In this document: in pieces, positions 1 through 9,926 of the stretch
How the letters are laid out: each line of letters starts with the position of its first letter
How positions within the stretch are numbered: the first letter of the stretch is position 1
Assembly: GCA_022225965.2 (NCBI GenBank)
Contig: JAKJXP020000084.1
Coordinates: 153,042-217,041, forward strand
From: Diatrype stigma
Taxonomy: Eukaryota > Ascomycota > Sordariomycetes > Xylariales > Diatrypaceae
Reading direction: 5' to 3'
DNA: 64,000 bases
Translations under genes and position numbers: made by a program
Notes under the pieces: model-generated
Databases searched by the model: none
Told to the model about the DNA's origin: nothing
What the model saw: the letters and a program-made list of their open reading frames with translations, nothing else

Positions 1-108
1 AAAGCGGTCAACCCCATGCTTGCGGAGGTCATCGATGGTGTCCAACAGCTCCTTTTGCTCGGCTTGAAGTTGGCCCAAAGCCGCCGAGTCTAGTGAAATG
101 CCCCCCAT
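1..108 (-). CDS. Probable dynamin-type GTPase, N-terminal fragment (runs off left edge)
   Basis: Thirty-six codons are visible, starting from an ATG at 108-106 and open to the window edge. The peptide begins MGGISLDSAALGQLQ and continues with a stretch reading KELLDTIDDLRKHGVDRF. This resembles the segment just before the P-loop in fungal dynamin-like GTPases, where a 'LLDxIDxLRxxG' helix precedes the GTPase core. The P-loop itself would lie outside the window, so the assignment is an inference from a short motif. It could be another protein with a similar amphipathic helix. The reading frame is open and base composition is normal for the arm. Confidence 0.45.
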   Translation of the reverse strand, partial: MGGISLDSAALGQLQAEQKELLDTIDDLRKHGVDRF

Positions 109-1329
109 GTTATCGTAAACTACAGCAAAGTCGTATGCCAAGCATGCATCGGGGTTTTAACCGTACGGACAAGAGATGAATTGTGTACGATAACGTTTAT
201 GGGTTGATGATGTGTTTTCGCATGTGGGATGAGCAGAAATCGGAAATTTCGCAGCTTAGCAGACAGACAGGTGGGAGTCTACGCGTACGTGTAATCCGCT
301 GTGTATGTGCGAAAAGGAGGCACCCACCCAACTATTTACTACCTAGGCATCTAAGTTTTACTGCCTAACTAATATACATACAAGTTAGGGGACACCGTAA
401 CTAGCGGGGTAGCTAGGGCAACACTGCAGCCTGCGGCCTGCAGCAACAGGCATAAGGTTCGCTGAACCAACAGTGTTTCAGTGCTCGTGCCGCACCAATA
501 GTTAACTCCAGCTACTCTGGAGTCTCAGCCGCATCTGACAGCTGAACTGAGGCGCCACGGAGGCGCCACGCGCAAGCTGGGCTAATGACCAATACAACCT
601 CACCCACGCGACAACGCCAGGGGTTTCTGAGATCTCCAATGGTATTCCGAGAAAAAAGCCACGGCATCTATGTTCTGCAACCTGGGCGCTTAGTCTACAA
701 CCGATATCGTGCATAAGGCACCTCGGAGTAAGACGCTGTGTCCTGGTTCATTGCAGCTGATAATACCGTCTAAGTAAGGATGGCGTCCGTTTCTATTTGA
801 AGGGCTGAAGAAAGTGTTCAATGAACCTGAAGCATTTGACAACAGCAACGACTGCGGTACGTAGATACGTACCTTTTGGCAGCTATGCAAGCCATGGATA
901 TAAGCAGCGTTCTGATTGGGCAGAAGACGGCGCAGTCACGTGATATGATTCAGCAAAACACCAATCAGGAACAGCCAGCCGCCTGCATTGGGCAATGTCA
1001 ACATCATCTTTGACTGCACTCTAAATATCCTAGTTACTTAAGTAAACCACTGTGTCCATTCACACCCCAAGGTTTGTGTCAACCGGTCGCCTTTGAGTCA
1101 CTTCAAATCAGAACGGGATTGTAGTCAAAACACATAAACATTAGGTATCAAATCGCTTTGTAATCCAAGTCCGCTATTTGCTCGTAAAACCCCGCCATGC
1201 AGTTCAGTCGTAATCAGTCGTAATCATCATGACTCCCCCGCTTCTCTTACATTCGTGACACCTACACCTGTAATCATGCGATAACCCTATCTCCACCGCA
1301 CCCCTCTCTCGCTACCGGCGCACCACCTT
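109..1329. other. Intergenic stretch, no supportable gene
   Basis: Normal base composition, unlike the AT-rich block. Only short overlapping frames without recognisable domains occur on either strand. It contains the upstream region of the left-edge gene and the 3' flank of the gene at 1330. No tRNA cloverleaf or repeat was recognised. Confidence 0.5.
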
Positions 1330-2424
1330 TCAGATCCAATAGTGCTGATGCTCCTCTATCCAATCGATGAGGAATCTATCCGCCTCGGCACTATCGATCG
1401 TCGCATCTTTGTACACCTGGATGGCGCCCTTCCGGCCTTCGGCCATCAGCCGCGCCGTCTCCCTCTTGTCGAGCATCTCCTCTCTGCTCAGCCCGCTCAG
1501 GAACCTCACGTGTTGCACGCTCTGGCGCCGCCCCGAGAGCTTCTGCCCGTAAGCTCGCATCGGTGCCGACCTCGTGGTCTTGCCTTGCTGCTGCTTCTTC
1601 TGTTTTTGCTGCTGCTCCTGTCTCAGCGAGAGGCTGATGAGACTTATTCCCTCCTTCACCTTCACTAGCGACTTCGCGTAGGTGATCGGCATTGTAGAGG
1701 AGTTTGTTTCGGCTCCCTGAGATTTCCCAGATCGACTGTCGGTACCGGTACCGCGAGATCTGTCGGTTGGAGGCGTCTCGTAGCTCTCTATTGCGCAGTC
1801 CGAGTCTGATTCCGAATCCGGTGAGAGATAGTGTATACAGCAGCCGGCTATGGCTGATGATATGTCCCTGCTTCGTCTGCTGCCTGAGTGAAATGACGAT
1901 TGTGTCTGGGCCGCCTGGGAATTGGTTTTTGGGATGCTCTGATGATTCGCTATCCCCTGGTTATGGTCAATCTCAATAGGGCGTGCTTTAGTTTCGCTTG
2001 TGTCCTTTTTCGTGTCCTTCGAGCTCGAGTGGTTGAGCTGGGTGTAGTCGGGTTGCGCCCGGCATCCCCCACTATGTTGGAGTAAGCGACTTGTCTCGCC
2101 AACTGGATATTGGAGATTCTCGAGTTGAGCGATATTATCGTGGGCACCGCAGCTATGGTGGCTTCTAAGGCGCCTGGAGTCGTTCTCTCTGTGTGCTTCG
2201 TCGGAGAGCAACGCTGCGTTGAGCATATCGGGGCTGTCGACACGTGGTGGGTTCACAGAGATGCAGTCCATCATCATTCTGAAGGGCGTGGCTAAGAAAG
2301 ATAGTAGGAGCCAACCATAGTCCTGTCTGAATGACCTGTCCCGATGCTGGGTTTCATCAAGTGCCGGTGACTCGGGTTCCTGCGACATGCCTTGATGGGG
2401 TTTATATGGTACAGCGCGATGCAT
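1330..2424 (-). CDS. Hypothetical Ser/Gln-rich protein
   Basis: A single open frame of 364 codons. The first ATG in frame is at 2424-2422; the frame is open three codons further upstream but without ATG. I recognise no family. The product is hydrophilic and low in order over most of its length: Ser/Thr/Asp-rich in the middle (a DSESDSD acidic patch), then a Gln/Lys run (roughly residues 265-285, QEQQQKQKKQQQGK). A more conserved-looking C-terminal segment of about 70 residues follows, with FLSGLSREEMLDKRETARL and a terminus ending in HQHYWI. The C-terminal part may form helices. There is no signal peptide and no clear membrane segment, apart from a short hydrophobic stretch near residue 40. 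A nuclear or scaffold role is possible, but nothing shows it. Confidence 0.6.
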   Translation of the reverse strand: MHRAVPYKPHQGMSQEPESPALDETQHRDRSFRQDYGWLLLSFLATPFRMMMDCISVNPPRVDSPDMLNAALLSDEAHRENDSRRLRSHHSCGAHDNIAQLENLQYPVGETSRLLQHSGGCRAQPDYTQLNHSSSKDTKKDTSETKARPIEIDHNQGIANHQSIPKTNSQAAQTQSSFHSGSRRSRDISSAIAGCCIHYLSPDSESDSDCAIESYETPPTDRSRGTGTDSRSGKSQGAETNSSTMPITYAKSLVKVKEGISLISLSLRQEQQQKQKKQQQGKTTRSAPMRAYGQKLSGRRQSVQHVRFLSGLSREEMLDKRETARLMAEGRKGAIQVYKDATIDSAEADRFLIDWIEEHQHYWI

Positions 2425-3393
2425 TATGGACAATACTATTGTGTTGTGTTCTGGTGAAGACCAGGGGATTGTTTATGGACAATGAAGTAAAACCTTTGTG
2501 TGGTGCAGAATGGGAACCAATTACCCTGGGCCAAGCTCATTCAGAAAATTGTTTGTGAAAATGTGATGGTCAAGTTCATTGTCAACCTGGGGATTGTTGA
2601 AATGGGGCCTGGTTAAATACTGAAGGCGGAGGCGTATAGCCCTTATATTAACCTTCGAAATAAATGGCATAAGGTCTCTGTTTCGAAGAAATGGGAATCC
2701 TCAGGTTTATGTTCAAACCTAGGTATGCACAGGCGTGTTTCCATAAGAGGCTATTGGTTTTGACGCACTAAGGTGCTGTGAGCCGATTCCACGTGTCGAG
2801 TATGTACATGTACCTTTGTGCAATGTGAAACGAATTCTGGGTGATTATCCCATTATTGTAGTTGAGTAGTGTCTTGCTTGCACCTGCAGGTCGGTGAACC
2901 ACTGACAATCTTACAAGTTAGCTTGACCGAAAGCCAGTCATGTGTTTGAACGAATGAATAAACCCCTGGTGTAACATATTAAATTCATACTCATCGGATA
3001 TAGAAAGCAAACTTCGATGATATTTTGAGTTACGAACCGTTGCCACTAAAATCATCTGAGCAAGGTAGTAAAGGTCTTAATTAAACCCTTCACCAAGCTC
3101 GATACTATATAGAGTTAAAAAGCTAACAATTAGTACGTCAGAATGTTTCTTGCTGCTGCTGTGTCATTGCCCGAATGTTATGCATCCCGTAATACGGATG
3201 ATTAGTACCTGCCGAGCCTCGAGTTATTTAGTCATCGGTACCATTGAATGGTGAAACGATATCAACCCCTCCATCTGGCTAGTGGATTTGTGTTTTAAGG
3301 GGGGGGGGGTGGTGGTGGTATATTAAACGGCTAGCTTCAAGTATATTCCCTAGTATCATCGCAATACTTCTTCGTTTCGTTCTTCATTCCGTA
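2425..3393. other. Intergenic stretch with G11 and (TGG)n tract
   Basis: No coding signal was found on either strand. An 11-base G run followed by TGG repeats lies at 3299-3319. The stretch holds the upstream region of the hypothetical gene ending at 2424 and the 3' flank of the DUF6536 gene. Confidence 0.5.
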
Positions 3394-6289
3394 TCATGCG
3401 TACCAACTACCCGGAACCGGAGGCAAAACGCCGTCTTCCTCTACACCAAAAGTAATGTGCTCGATTGGTACTTGCGAATTGGGTTTGTACCAGCCTCGGG
3501 GCATCCGCACCACTCCCCAACGGAGCCTACTCCTTGCCAGTCTTGAAAAGATGCTGTTATCGGAATTCAAGTCATCTTCACCAGTTATCTTCGGGATTGG
3601 AGACTGTGTTGAAGAGACATGATTGGACAAGCTTCGTAGGTAGTTGGTAGCATCATCGCTCTCAACACCGTTACTTGCACCGCCGTTCAGTGCTGGAGGC
3701 ATGTATATCTCAGTGGGTATGGTTGTGTTCGATCCCAGATCAGTAACTGATGAACTGTGACTTTCATGAACCGGGTTTTCCCGAACGGCGTGTGATAACA
3801 GGGACGCGTGACATGCTGCGGATATGGCCAAGGAATTGCTACCGGCAACTGTCATGTTGGAAGGAAGAGCCCTGCGACTTAATATGATGGGTATACATAA
3901 GAGCAAGAACGATAGAAGGGTAACGATAAGCGTGGACCAAGGAGAATATCCCACGCCAATGGTCATGGTGGACAAGATGGGATCCACTGACTCGTGGGTT
4001 AGCAAGGCTGATGCAAGATATCCTACTTTCGTGGTCAGCTTTGTATCATCGATTAGAATAATTAGATGTGAAATACCACCAGTAGAAACCACTACATAGA
4101 TACAGTTAGAGAGCAGCCAGTGAAGAGAAGCCGACACAACTATCAGAGGCAAGCTATACTTGTAAGGGATTTGTAGCCGATATGTCGAGTATTGCTCGCC
4201 CTATATGGTCCATTAATCAGATTTCGGCAAAAGTGTTTTGGGGAATGTGTTAGCCTACTTTTGGGTCGGTGACTCTTAAAGGATGGTAGCCGTGACTGAA
4301 CAAAGCCCACTCTCTAGCCAGTTGTAGGCGAGTAAATATATTGTTATAAGCAAGATACCAAAAAGATAGCAAAAGCTGAGGACTATTCGCAGCTAAGATC
4401 CCTTTCGTGAATGTGAATTGCTCGTTAAAGTAGGGATTCCGGTCGCTTGCAAGGGGAATGCCATTGCTGTTAACAAGCATTAGCAAACCTGAAATTCTGT
4501 AAAGCAGACTAATATAGTAAACACTTACATACCCCTCCTAGCCACTTGCGTGAGTAAGAATACACAAGTACCAGAAGACATAAGGAATAGTGTGTAGGCT
4601 ATCACCCAAACGAATATTGGCACAGCTGAACCTCGACGGGTCTTCTGTATTCGCCATTTATTCGGGCCAGAGATAACACATCCGTCTTTAGATAGCAGGC
4701 CTCTCAAGAATTCTGTCTGGCCTAGTACGCAAAAGCCCGCAGTAACTTGATCTGGATTCTCAATAAAAGATGATATTGCATCACCTAGTGTCACCAAAGG
4801 TATTTCGCGTTGGCGGCTAAGTACGGTCGTGACAACGAGAGCTGCGATCGTTTTGACCACAACACAAACGGTCACGGTAAAGAACAAAGTAAGTGACAAC
4901 CCAACGTGACAGTCCACATCTAGTGGCTCTGCTAAGCAGTATTTGACCGTGAGGTCTGGAGAGATAGCGGCCCAGTCGGTGTCGTTCAAACCCTTTCTAG
5001 GCTTGAGCAACGAGTAGGACCACAGGACTTCGTTTTTCCAATACAGATCTACATACCCTAGTGCATTGGAACAGGTGTTCTCGCATTTGCTTAAGCTAGA
5101 AGCTGGAGGTCCTGATAACATACTACAGTCTGTGCTATAAAACAAGTGGTTGGGACGTCCAAAAGGGACCACGTCATCGAATATTGTCGATGGAGCATCT
5201 ATATGCGACCTAGAAGTACTACGTTATTATACTGTTCGTGATAGGAAGGAAAGGAAGAAAATAAAAGAGAAAAGGAAACATTGGGACTTGATCCATCAAC
5301 GAAGGTAGGAACATGGGGGTTGGAAGGGGAGGTAAAATAGGCAGATGCCTGCAACTCACATATTGTCTCTAAACCATCCGCCTGTATTATCAGTGATCAG
5401 GAAGACATTTCGGTGCTGCTTCAAACCGCTACATGTCACATACTCCTGCCTACATTGGTTTATATCGAGTCTATCCCAACGGCTGGCATTCCGGACATAG
5501 TCAACGAAGTCAGGTGTGGTTGCGGACAGATTGCGAAAGTCGCCATATCCGTCATTCACCGAAAATGGACCTGTAAAGGTGAATTTGTACCATTCAACGA
5601 GTTCGATACTTGCTCCTGGGGGATAGTAAGCACCCCCGTTGAGAAGTGCTTCGGTGCCGATTGCTAAGTGAAAGTCTGCCCCGTTGAAATTCGTGGCGAA
5701 AACTGTGGAGTTGAAAAGGAGATGGATTGGAATAGAACTAAGGAGCAGAGACGTCCAGGATATCGTCTTGAACCTCGAAACCCGGAATGCATTATGGACC
5801 GAGGGAGCCCCAATATCGAGCCAGGACCCCCTGGAATGCTGGGTGTTGACCTGCTCTCTTGATGGAGAATTCGATACTTGCATGAAGAAATTGCTAGATG
5901 CAAGTCTAACATAGTCGACTCGTTAGTGACTGGTTACTGATAGCAAATCTCGTCACTGGGAAGTACAGCCCCCCAATAGCACAAGACTGTAGCTTACTAT
6001 CGACACAGGGTTAGCATCCCTTCTAGCCTTCAGGCAATGGCATCGTTTGACTTACCACAACTGTTGAAACGATGTTTATCAGCAGATGCAGAAGGACGTT
6101 CACCTTAGCGGCTTTTCCTGTTGTGCACTTGGCCTCGTAGAAGAAAAGTACTTTGTTGATGCCACCAGCCTTCACTATCGATAGAACTAGACAAGCCAGG
6201 AAGGTCGTCGACATGAAGATGAGGACGATGCAATTGACTGTAGCTGCCTTCTTCCACCCGGTCAAACTATGACCAAAGAAGAAGTTCAT
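3394..6289 (-). CDS. DUF6536-family multi-pass membrane protein, five exons (first junction out of phase)
   Basis: Exons on the minus strand: 6289-6056, 5905-5360, 5209-4529, 4466-4259 and 4200-3394. Introns 2-4 (150, 62, 58 bp) have GT..AG ends and matching phases. Exon 1 carries the family start (LTGWKKAA), a membrane helix and LHLLINIVSTVV. Exon 2 has SNSPSREQVN, WLDIGAPSVHN and an IPIHLLFNSTVF segment. Exon 3 has two membrane helices and VTLGDAISSFIENPD. Exons 4-5 have NSPQLLLSFWYLAYNN, PLRVTDPK and the C-terminal RLRWGVVRMP. These motifs fit the fungal DUF6536 proteins, whose function is unknown. Exon 1 ends in phase 0 (GTG|GTAAGT), but the only acceptors before the conserved exon 2 sequence need phase 1 or 2. 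So intron 1 (5906-6055) is either misread, unusually spliced, or marks a one-base frameshift. The start ATG at 6289 fits the family N-terminus, but a further upstream exon cannot be excluded. Confidence 0.75.
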
Positions 6290-7759
6290 CGCTAGGTCGC
6301 TGAGTCTCTGGTGCTAAAGACTTTAAGTAAAATGACTATCATACGCTTTCTAGTTAGGTCTTGGCGGATCAGACAGTAGAAAGGGAGGAAGAAGAGAAAT
6401 ATGAATGAAGAAGGGGAATGTGGAATGCGTTCCAACCCCCCACCTACCTACAATCCATTCTAAATGATTACTACAAGTGGTTACACCTTGTGCGAGTGTA
6501 CAAATAGATATCGTGAATGATTGGGTGGAGGGCTATAGAAATCATGGTCATGTCTTACTCTCGTGTTTCGGATAAGAACGCCACTGCACATTGGAGGCTG
6601 TACGGTAGCTGGGGTCCTGGGGGCGAATGGGCGTGTAAGTGTAACTCCAAATCTTCTCGGTCCATCCACCATGAGGCGCAGCAAAGTGTGATCACAACAA
6701 ATACTTACTGGAGTCTCTGGTTGCGCCACATCGCTACTCAGAAGAGAAATGGTGCATCACTCGACATCGAAGACCATATGAATGGTTTGTGAGTGCTCTG
6801 TCGTGATATAGGGGCTAAATAGCAGGGTTCAGAATACATAGTGCGCTGATCGGCACCTAATAGCTTGGCGCACAGTTTATACAGAGCTCTCCGGCTCCTT
6901 ACGACTAGAAGGATTCTTTCCTTCTATGACAATAGATGTGTTATGTGTTGATATCCGGATCTTGTTACATCCGACCTCTTGAATGCGACATGCTTGATGT
7001 CTGGTTGGTATTTAGGGAAAGGATCGTGACTTGCCTGAGATTAGAAAAGGCCCAGCTACTTACGTAATACATTTAGGGACATTGGATCGCCATGGTTGCT
7101 GCCAGCGTCTCTTCATCCTGGAGAGAAGACCCCTAGCTCGAACATGAAATTTCCTTCAATCTTCAGGGCGAGGGGACCTATACTCCACAGCATACTTACT
7201 CAAGTATTTATCTTGATCCCGACGAAGGCTGAGATGCGACCCTGCAACGAAGCTCTCTAGCCATGATAGATTGAATCTTGACTACCCCTGTCATCACAGA
7301 CGGACCAATCAGTATCCTCAAAACCAACCCCCACTTCCTATTTAGGACAACATCGCTTGGAGGCTATTAGAGGGAATCGTCCATGTTGCAACAATTCCAT
7401 GCTCTTGTAACATCTCCACGCCCTCCACTAGGAACATCGCGCTAATACATTGCAATCATTTCATGTCGCCGTGGATATATGGCGGTATTGTCATTAGAGC
7501 AGCATTAGAGCAATATCAGTTCCGGGTTTCTGGTTATCCCATATCTTCCCAAGCTTTACCTAACTAGGAAAAGAACATCTACCCCTCCATCGAAGAATGG
7601 ACGTCGCGTCCATCATCAACTACGTAGTGTTATCAACAGCAACCAAAAGAACAATATGGCCGCCACGATACGTAAATTGCAAGTCCATAGAACGTCCTAC
7701 GGGACGTCAACCGTGGCCATTCTTCAGATTCCAACTTTCATCGAACATCATCTTTCTCC
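6290..7759. other. Long intergenic stretch
   Basis: Normal composition. Short frames at 6481-6792 on both strands overlap and show no domain or codon pattern that would favour either. No RNA gene or repeat was recognised. The part nearest 6290 is the presumed promoter side of the DUF6536 gene. Confidence 0.4.
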
Positions 7760-8179
7760 TCAAGCCCATCCCATTTCTCTCTCCCAAAATTCGAGGACCT
7801 TGCGATGCGAGTCTGGTATTGTCAACCAAGTAAGGCCGATGGCCTTGAGGACTTGGTCCAGTTTGGTAGGTTGAACCGTGTAGCAAATTCGGAATGCTTC
7901 AATCAGAGTTGGTTGAGGTAGGATAGAGTCGTATTTGCCGATGTCAGCGGTACCGTGTTGTCTGAGGATAATACAGATCTCTTTCAAGGCTGCCATCATC
8001 GTTCGCCATATCGTTTGCTCACTGGGTGGAGGGGAGTATATGGAATACCCTCCCAAGTGTGGCGGAGAGGACTGGCTATGGACCATTCCAGGACTTATGA
8101 GGGACGGGGACCCCTTGTGCAGCGATGGGCGCGGAAGCTTCTGGCTCAGGGATAGAATAGCTTTCGTAAACCATCCCAA
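7760..8179 (-). CDS. Weak hypothetical ORF
   Basis: 139 codons from an ATG at 8179. The first half is Ser/Pro-rich and looks unstructured (PSLHKGSPSLISPG). The second half is more regular, with MMAALKEICIILRQHGTADIGKY and a predicted helical C-terminus VLEFWEREMGWA. No family was recognised. It lies downstream of the ORF at 8469-8999 on the same strand and could be a later exon of that gene: the upstream ORF ends at a possible donor (GTGAAT) and acceptors occur in between. I could not settle a phase-consistent join. An antisense frame (8224-8505) exists but has no better support. Confidence 0.25.
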   Translation of the reverse strand: MGWFTKAILSLSQKLPRPSLHKGSPSLISPGMVHSQSSPPHLGGYSIYSPPPSEQTIWRTMMAALKEICIILRQHGTADIGKYDSILPQPTLIEAFRICYTVQPTKLDQVLKAIGLTWLTIPDSHRKVLEFWEREMGWA

Positions 8180-8468
8180 ACCAGCCAGTCCATGAAGCTC
8201 GGTCGGGTTCGATCACTGAAGGAGTGGGTTATTCTCAAGGACCTATTCCACAGAGGTCGCTACTCATTCCCGTTGAAGCACCACCAGCAACGGTTCCTTT
8301 CTTGTTTGCAATGAAATATCTCGGGATATCTACCCTCGCCCTCTCCCTCTGGATTCGGCTTCAGCCTGCTGTGGGTTATCTTGATCAAGTCTCGACAAGT
8401 CTACCACATCAAAGGGAGACAGGTCATCTGCGGAAGTCTGTGGGAACGAAACCCTTCCCCCATGCAAT

Positions 8469-8999
8469 TCACCAGGAATCAGGATCTGCGAATCCTCCGA
8501 GGTAAATGGTCTGCGTCAGCTCCGAAGGATCGTAATTACAGTCGACCCGAATATTCTGGATCTCCTCCAGGATCTTGGTTAAAACGCCGTATGGAATAGA
8601 TTCGGAAACCTCAACACCAAGTCGAATCTTTGCGCACCAGCTGACGACCTTGGACGGATCGCCGACTCGGGGAGGGAAGTTCTCCAGAACCTCAAACCAC
8701 CACTCCTTGGCAGTATTGGCTGTTCTCGTCAACGCAGAGTCCTCCTTGCCTGTAATGGCGTTAATGTGCCAACGTCTGTTCTTCTTGCTCGTGGAATCCT
8801 TAAATTCGAGGTCGCCACTGAAGATTACTTCCTTGATTTCGTCTCGGGTGGCTATGTCCATGCGCAGAGTCTTGTTCAGATCTACACCGATTTGAAGCTC
8901 GTACTCGTACTTGAATGTCGCCTCTGGGATGGTTCTCAGGATCTGCTGCCGTTGTTTTTCGTTCCCGGCCATAATGTCGAGGTCAAATTTTGAGTCCAA
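8469..8999 (-). CDS. Hypothetical protein homologous to a retrotransposon third ORF
   Basis: The frame has 176 codons from 8999. A second in-frame ATG at 8972-8970 (MAGNEKQRQQ) is the more likely start, because sequence similarity to another copy begins there. I recognise no family. The product looks like a folded domain of alternating charged and hydrophobic residues, with KYEYELQIGVDLN, an acidic EEIQNIRVDCNYDPSE and a tryptophan pair in AKEWWFEVLENFP. The DNA at 8505-8972 is closely matched by a RIP-mutated copy at about 28,180-28,660. There the same domain opens the third reading frame of the inner gypsy element. The intact copy could be a host gene picked up by the element, or a domesticated or relic piece of the element. 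A donor-like GTGAAT overlaps the stop, so the C-terminus is uncertain. Confidence 0.55.
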   Translation of the reverse strand: MDSKFDLDIMAGNEKQRQQILRTIPEATFKYEYELQIGVDLNKTLRMDIATRDEIKEVIFSGDLEFKDSTSKKNRRWHINAITGKEDSALTRTANTAKEWWFEVLENFPPRVGDPSKVVSWCAKIRLGVEVSESIPYGVLTKILEEIQNIRVDCNYDPSELTQTIYLGGFADPDSW

Positions 9000-9088
9000 G
9001 AGGGGAGCACCATGCCCATCATGTTGTCTTCTGCCATGACGAATGCTCCCTTTTCTTCACTTGGACTATGTAATACATGTTTCGATAA

Positions 9089-9926
9089 TCAGAATGTACA
9101 CAACTGATGCAGTTCATCGAACAGGATGAAGTCGTCAGGGTCGACGTATTCGTTGCTGATGAAGGGCACAAATGTACAGTCCACGCAACCGTGCAAGTGG
9201 CTGACCTTCTGCGTAGGCCGGACCCAGACAGGACCCGAGCCGCCCTTCTGTTTCTGGGCCTTTTCGTTGCCCCGCGATGGCTGCTTATGACTTGCATGGT
9301 TTGACGGGCAAAGGAACCTGAGTTCTGGGAGGGGCGACGTATTGTGGCCCGGGAGCTCGACCTCGGACTCTTGTGCATTCGCAGTTGTGTCGGCTCCTGG
9401 ACGCTCGAATCCGGGCGGCGGATTAGGCTCCGTAGTTCCGGCTGCGTTTCTCTTCTGGTCCTTGAAAAGGTGGGAAAGCATGGAGGGACCGGTGATGCGC
9501 TCCGGACACTTGATCCTTGGGAAGAGGTGTTTATCGGGCTTGCCTCTGCTGCCCGTCAGAGTCGAATTGTTCGGTACACCGTACGAACCCTGGGTTGATT
9601 CGCTTCCACTGAATTTAATTGTTAGCGAACTGTGAAGCCGCCCCCAATCTTATGGATCCTTACATAGCGCAATCAATTGTAATAGAGTCTGCTCTATCTT
9701 CCTTGGCGTTCTTGTGATAGGACGCGTCCGCGTAGACATTGGTGTATGTACTGCCACAGAGGTTCTCGGGGACAGGCTTGAGGAAATAACGAGAGTCCGG
9801 ATTACTGGATAGTACATGGACTCCAGAGTCAATGTTGAGGCGTGTGTGGGCGGGCTTCATTCCAATTGAAGGGCAAGTGATTGTAATGCGTCGCTGAGCT
9901 TCACCAGCTGATCCGAGGAACGCCAT
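9089..9926 (-). CDS. Protein A: unknown family, conserved Cys/His cluster and C-terminal DELHQ motif
   Basis: Two exons, 9926-9664 and 9608-9089, joined by a 55-bp intron (GTAAGG..CAG) with GCTAAC as branch site. Phases match (two bases plus one), giving 260 residues. The start ATG at 9926 is the first in frame. The N-terminal third is unremarkable. The middle is low complexity (PNPPPGFERPG). The C-terminal about 90 residues match protein B at 56,648-57,530 in order and spacing: PLPELRFLCPSNHASHK, then VDC, then a terminus reading DPDDFILFDELHQLCTF. The C-x3-H-x2-H group and the later VDC could bind a metal; this is inference. More distantly, the exon 1 segment with LCG, ASYHK and DCA also matches protein B. 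No known domain was recognised and there is no signal peptide. Confidence 0.65.

Noticed and set aside
400..560. GC-rich inverted segments near 430-480 as a tRNA
   Set aside because: No acceptor stem or T-loop arrangement could be formed.
1342..1668. Leu-rich plus-strand frame that looks membrane-like
   Set aside because: It is the antisense of the Gln/Lys run of the hypothetical protein at 1330-2424; CTG/CTT runs are mirror images of CAG/AAG.
8224..8505. 93-codon plus-strand ORF
   Set aside because: No domain. It overlaps the end of a better supported minus-strand ORF and composition does not favour it.
9019..9378. 119-codon Arg/Ser-rich minus-strand frame
   Set aside because: Overlaps protein A in another frame; protein A has a clean intron and a homologue.
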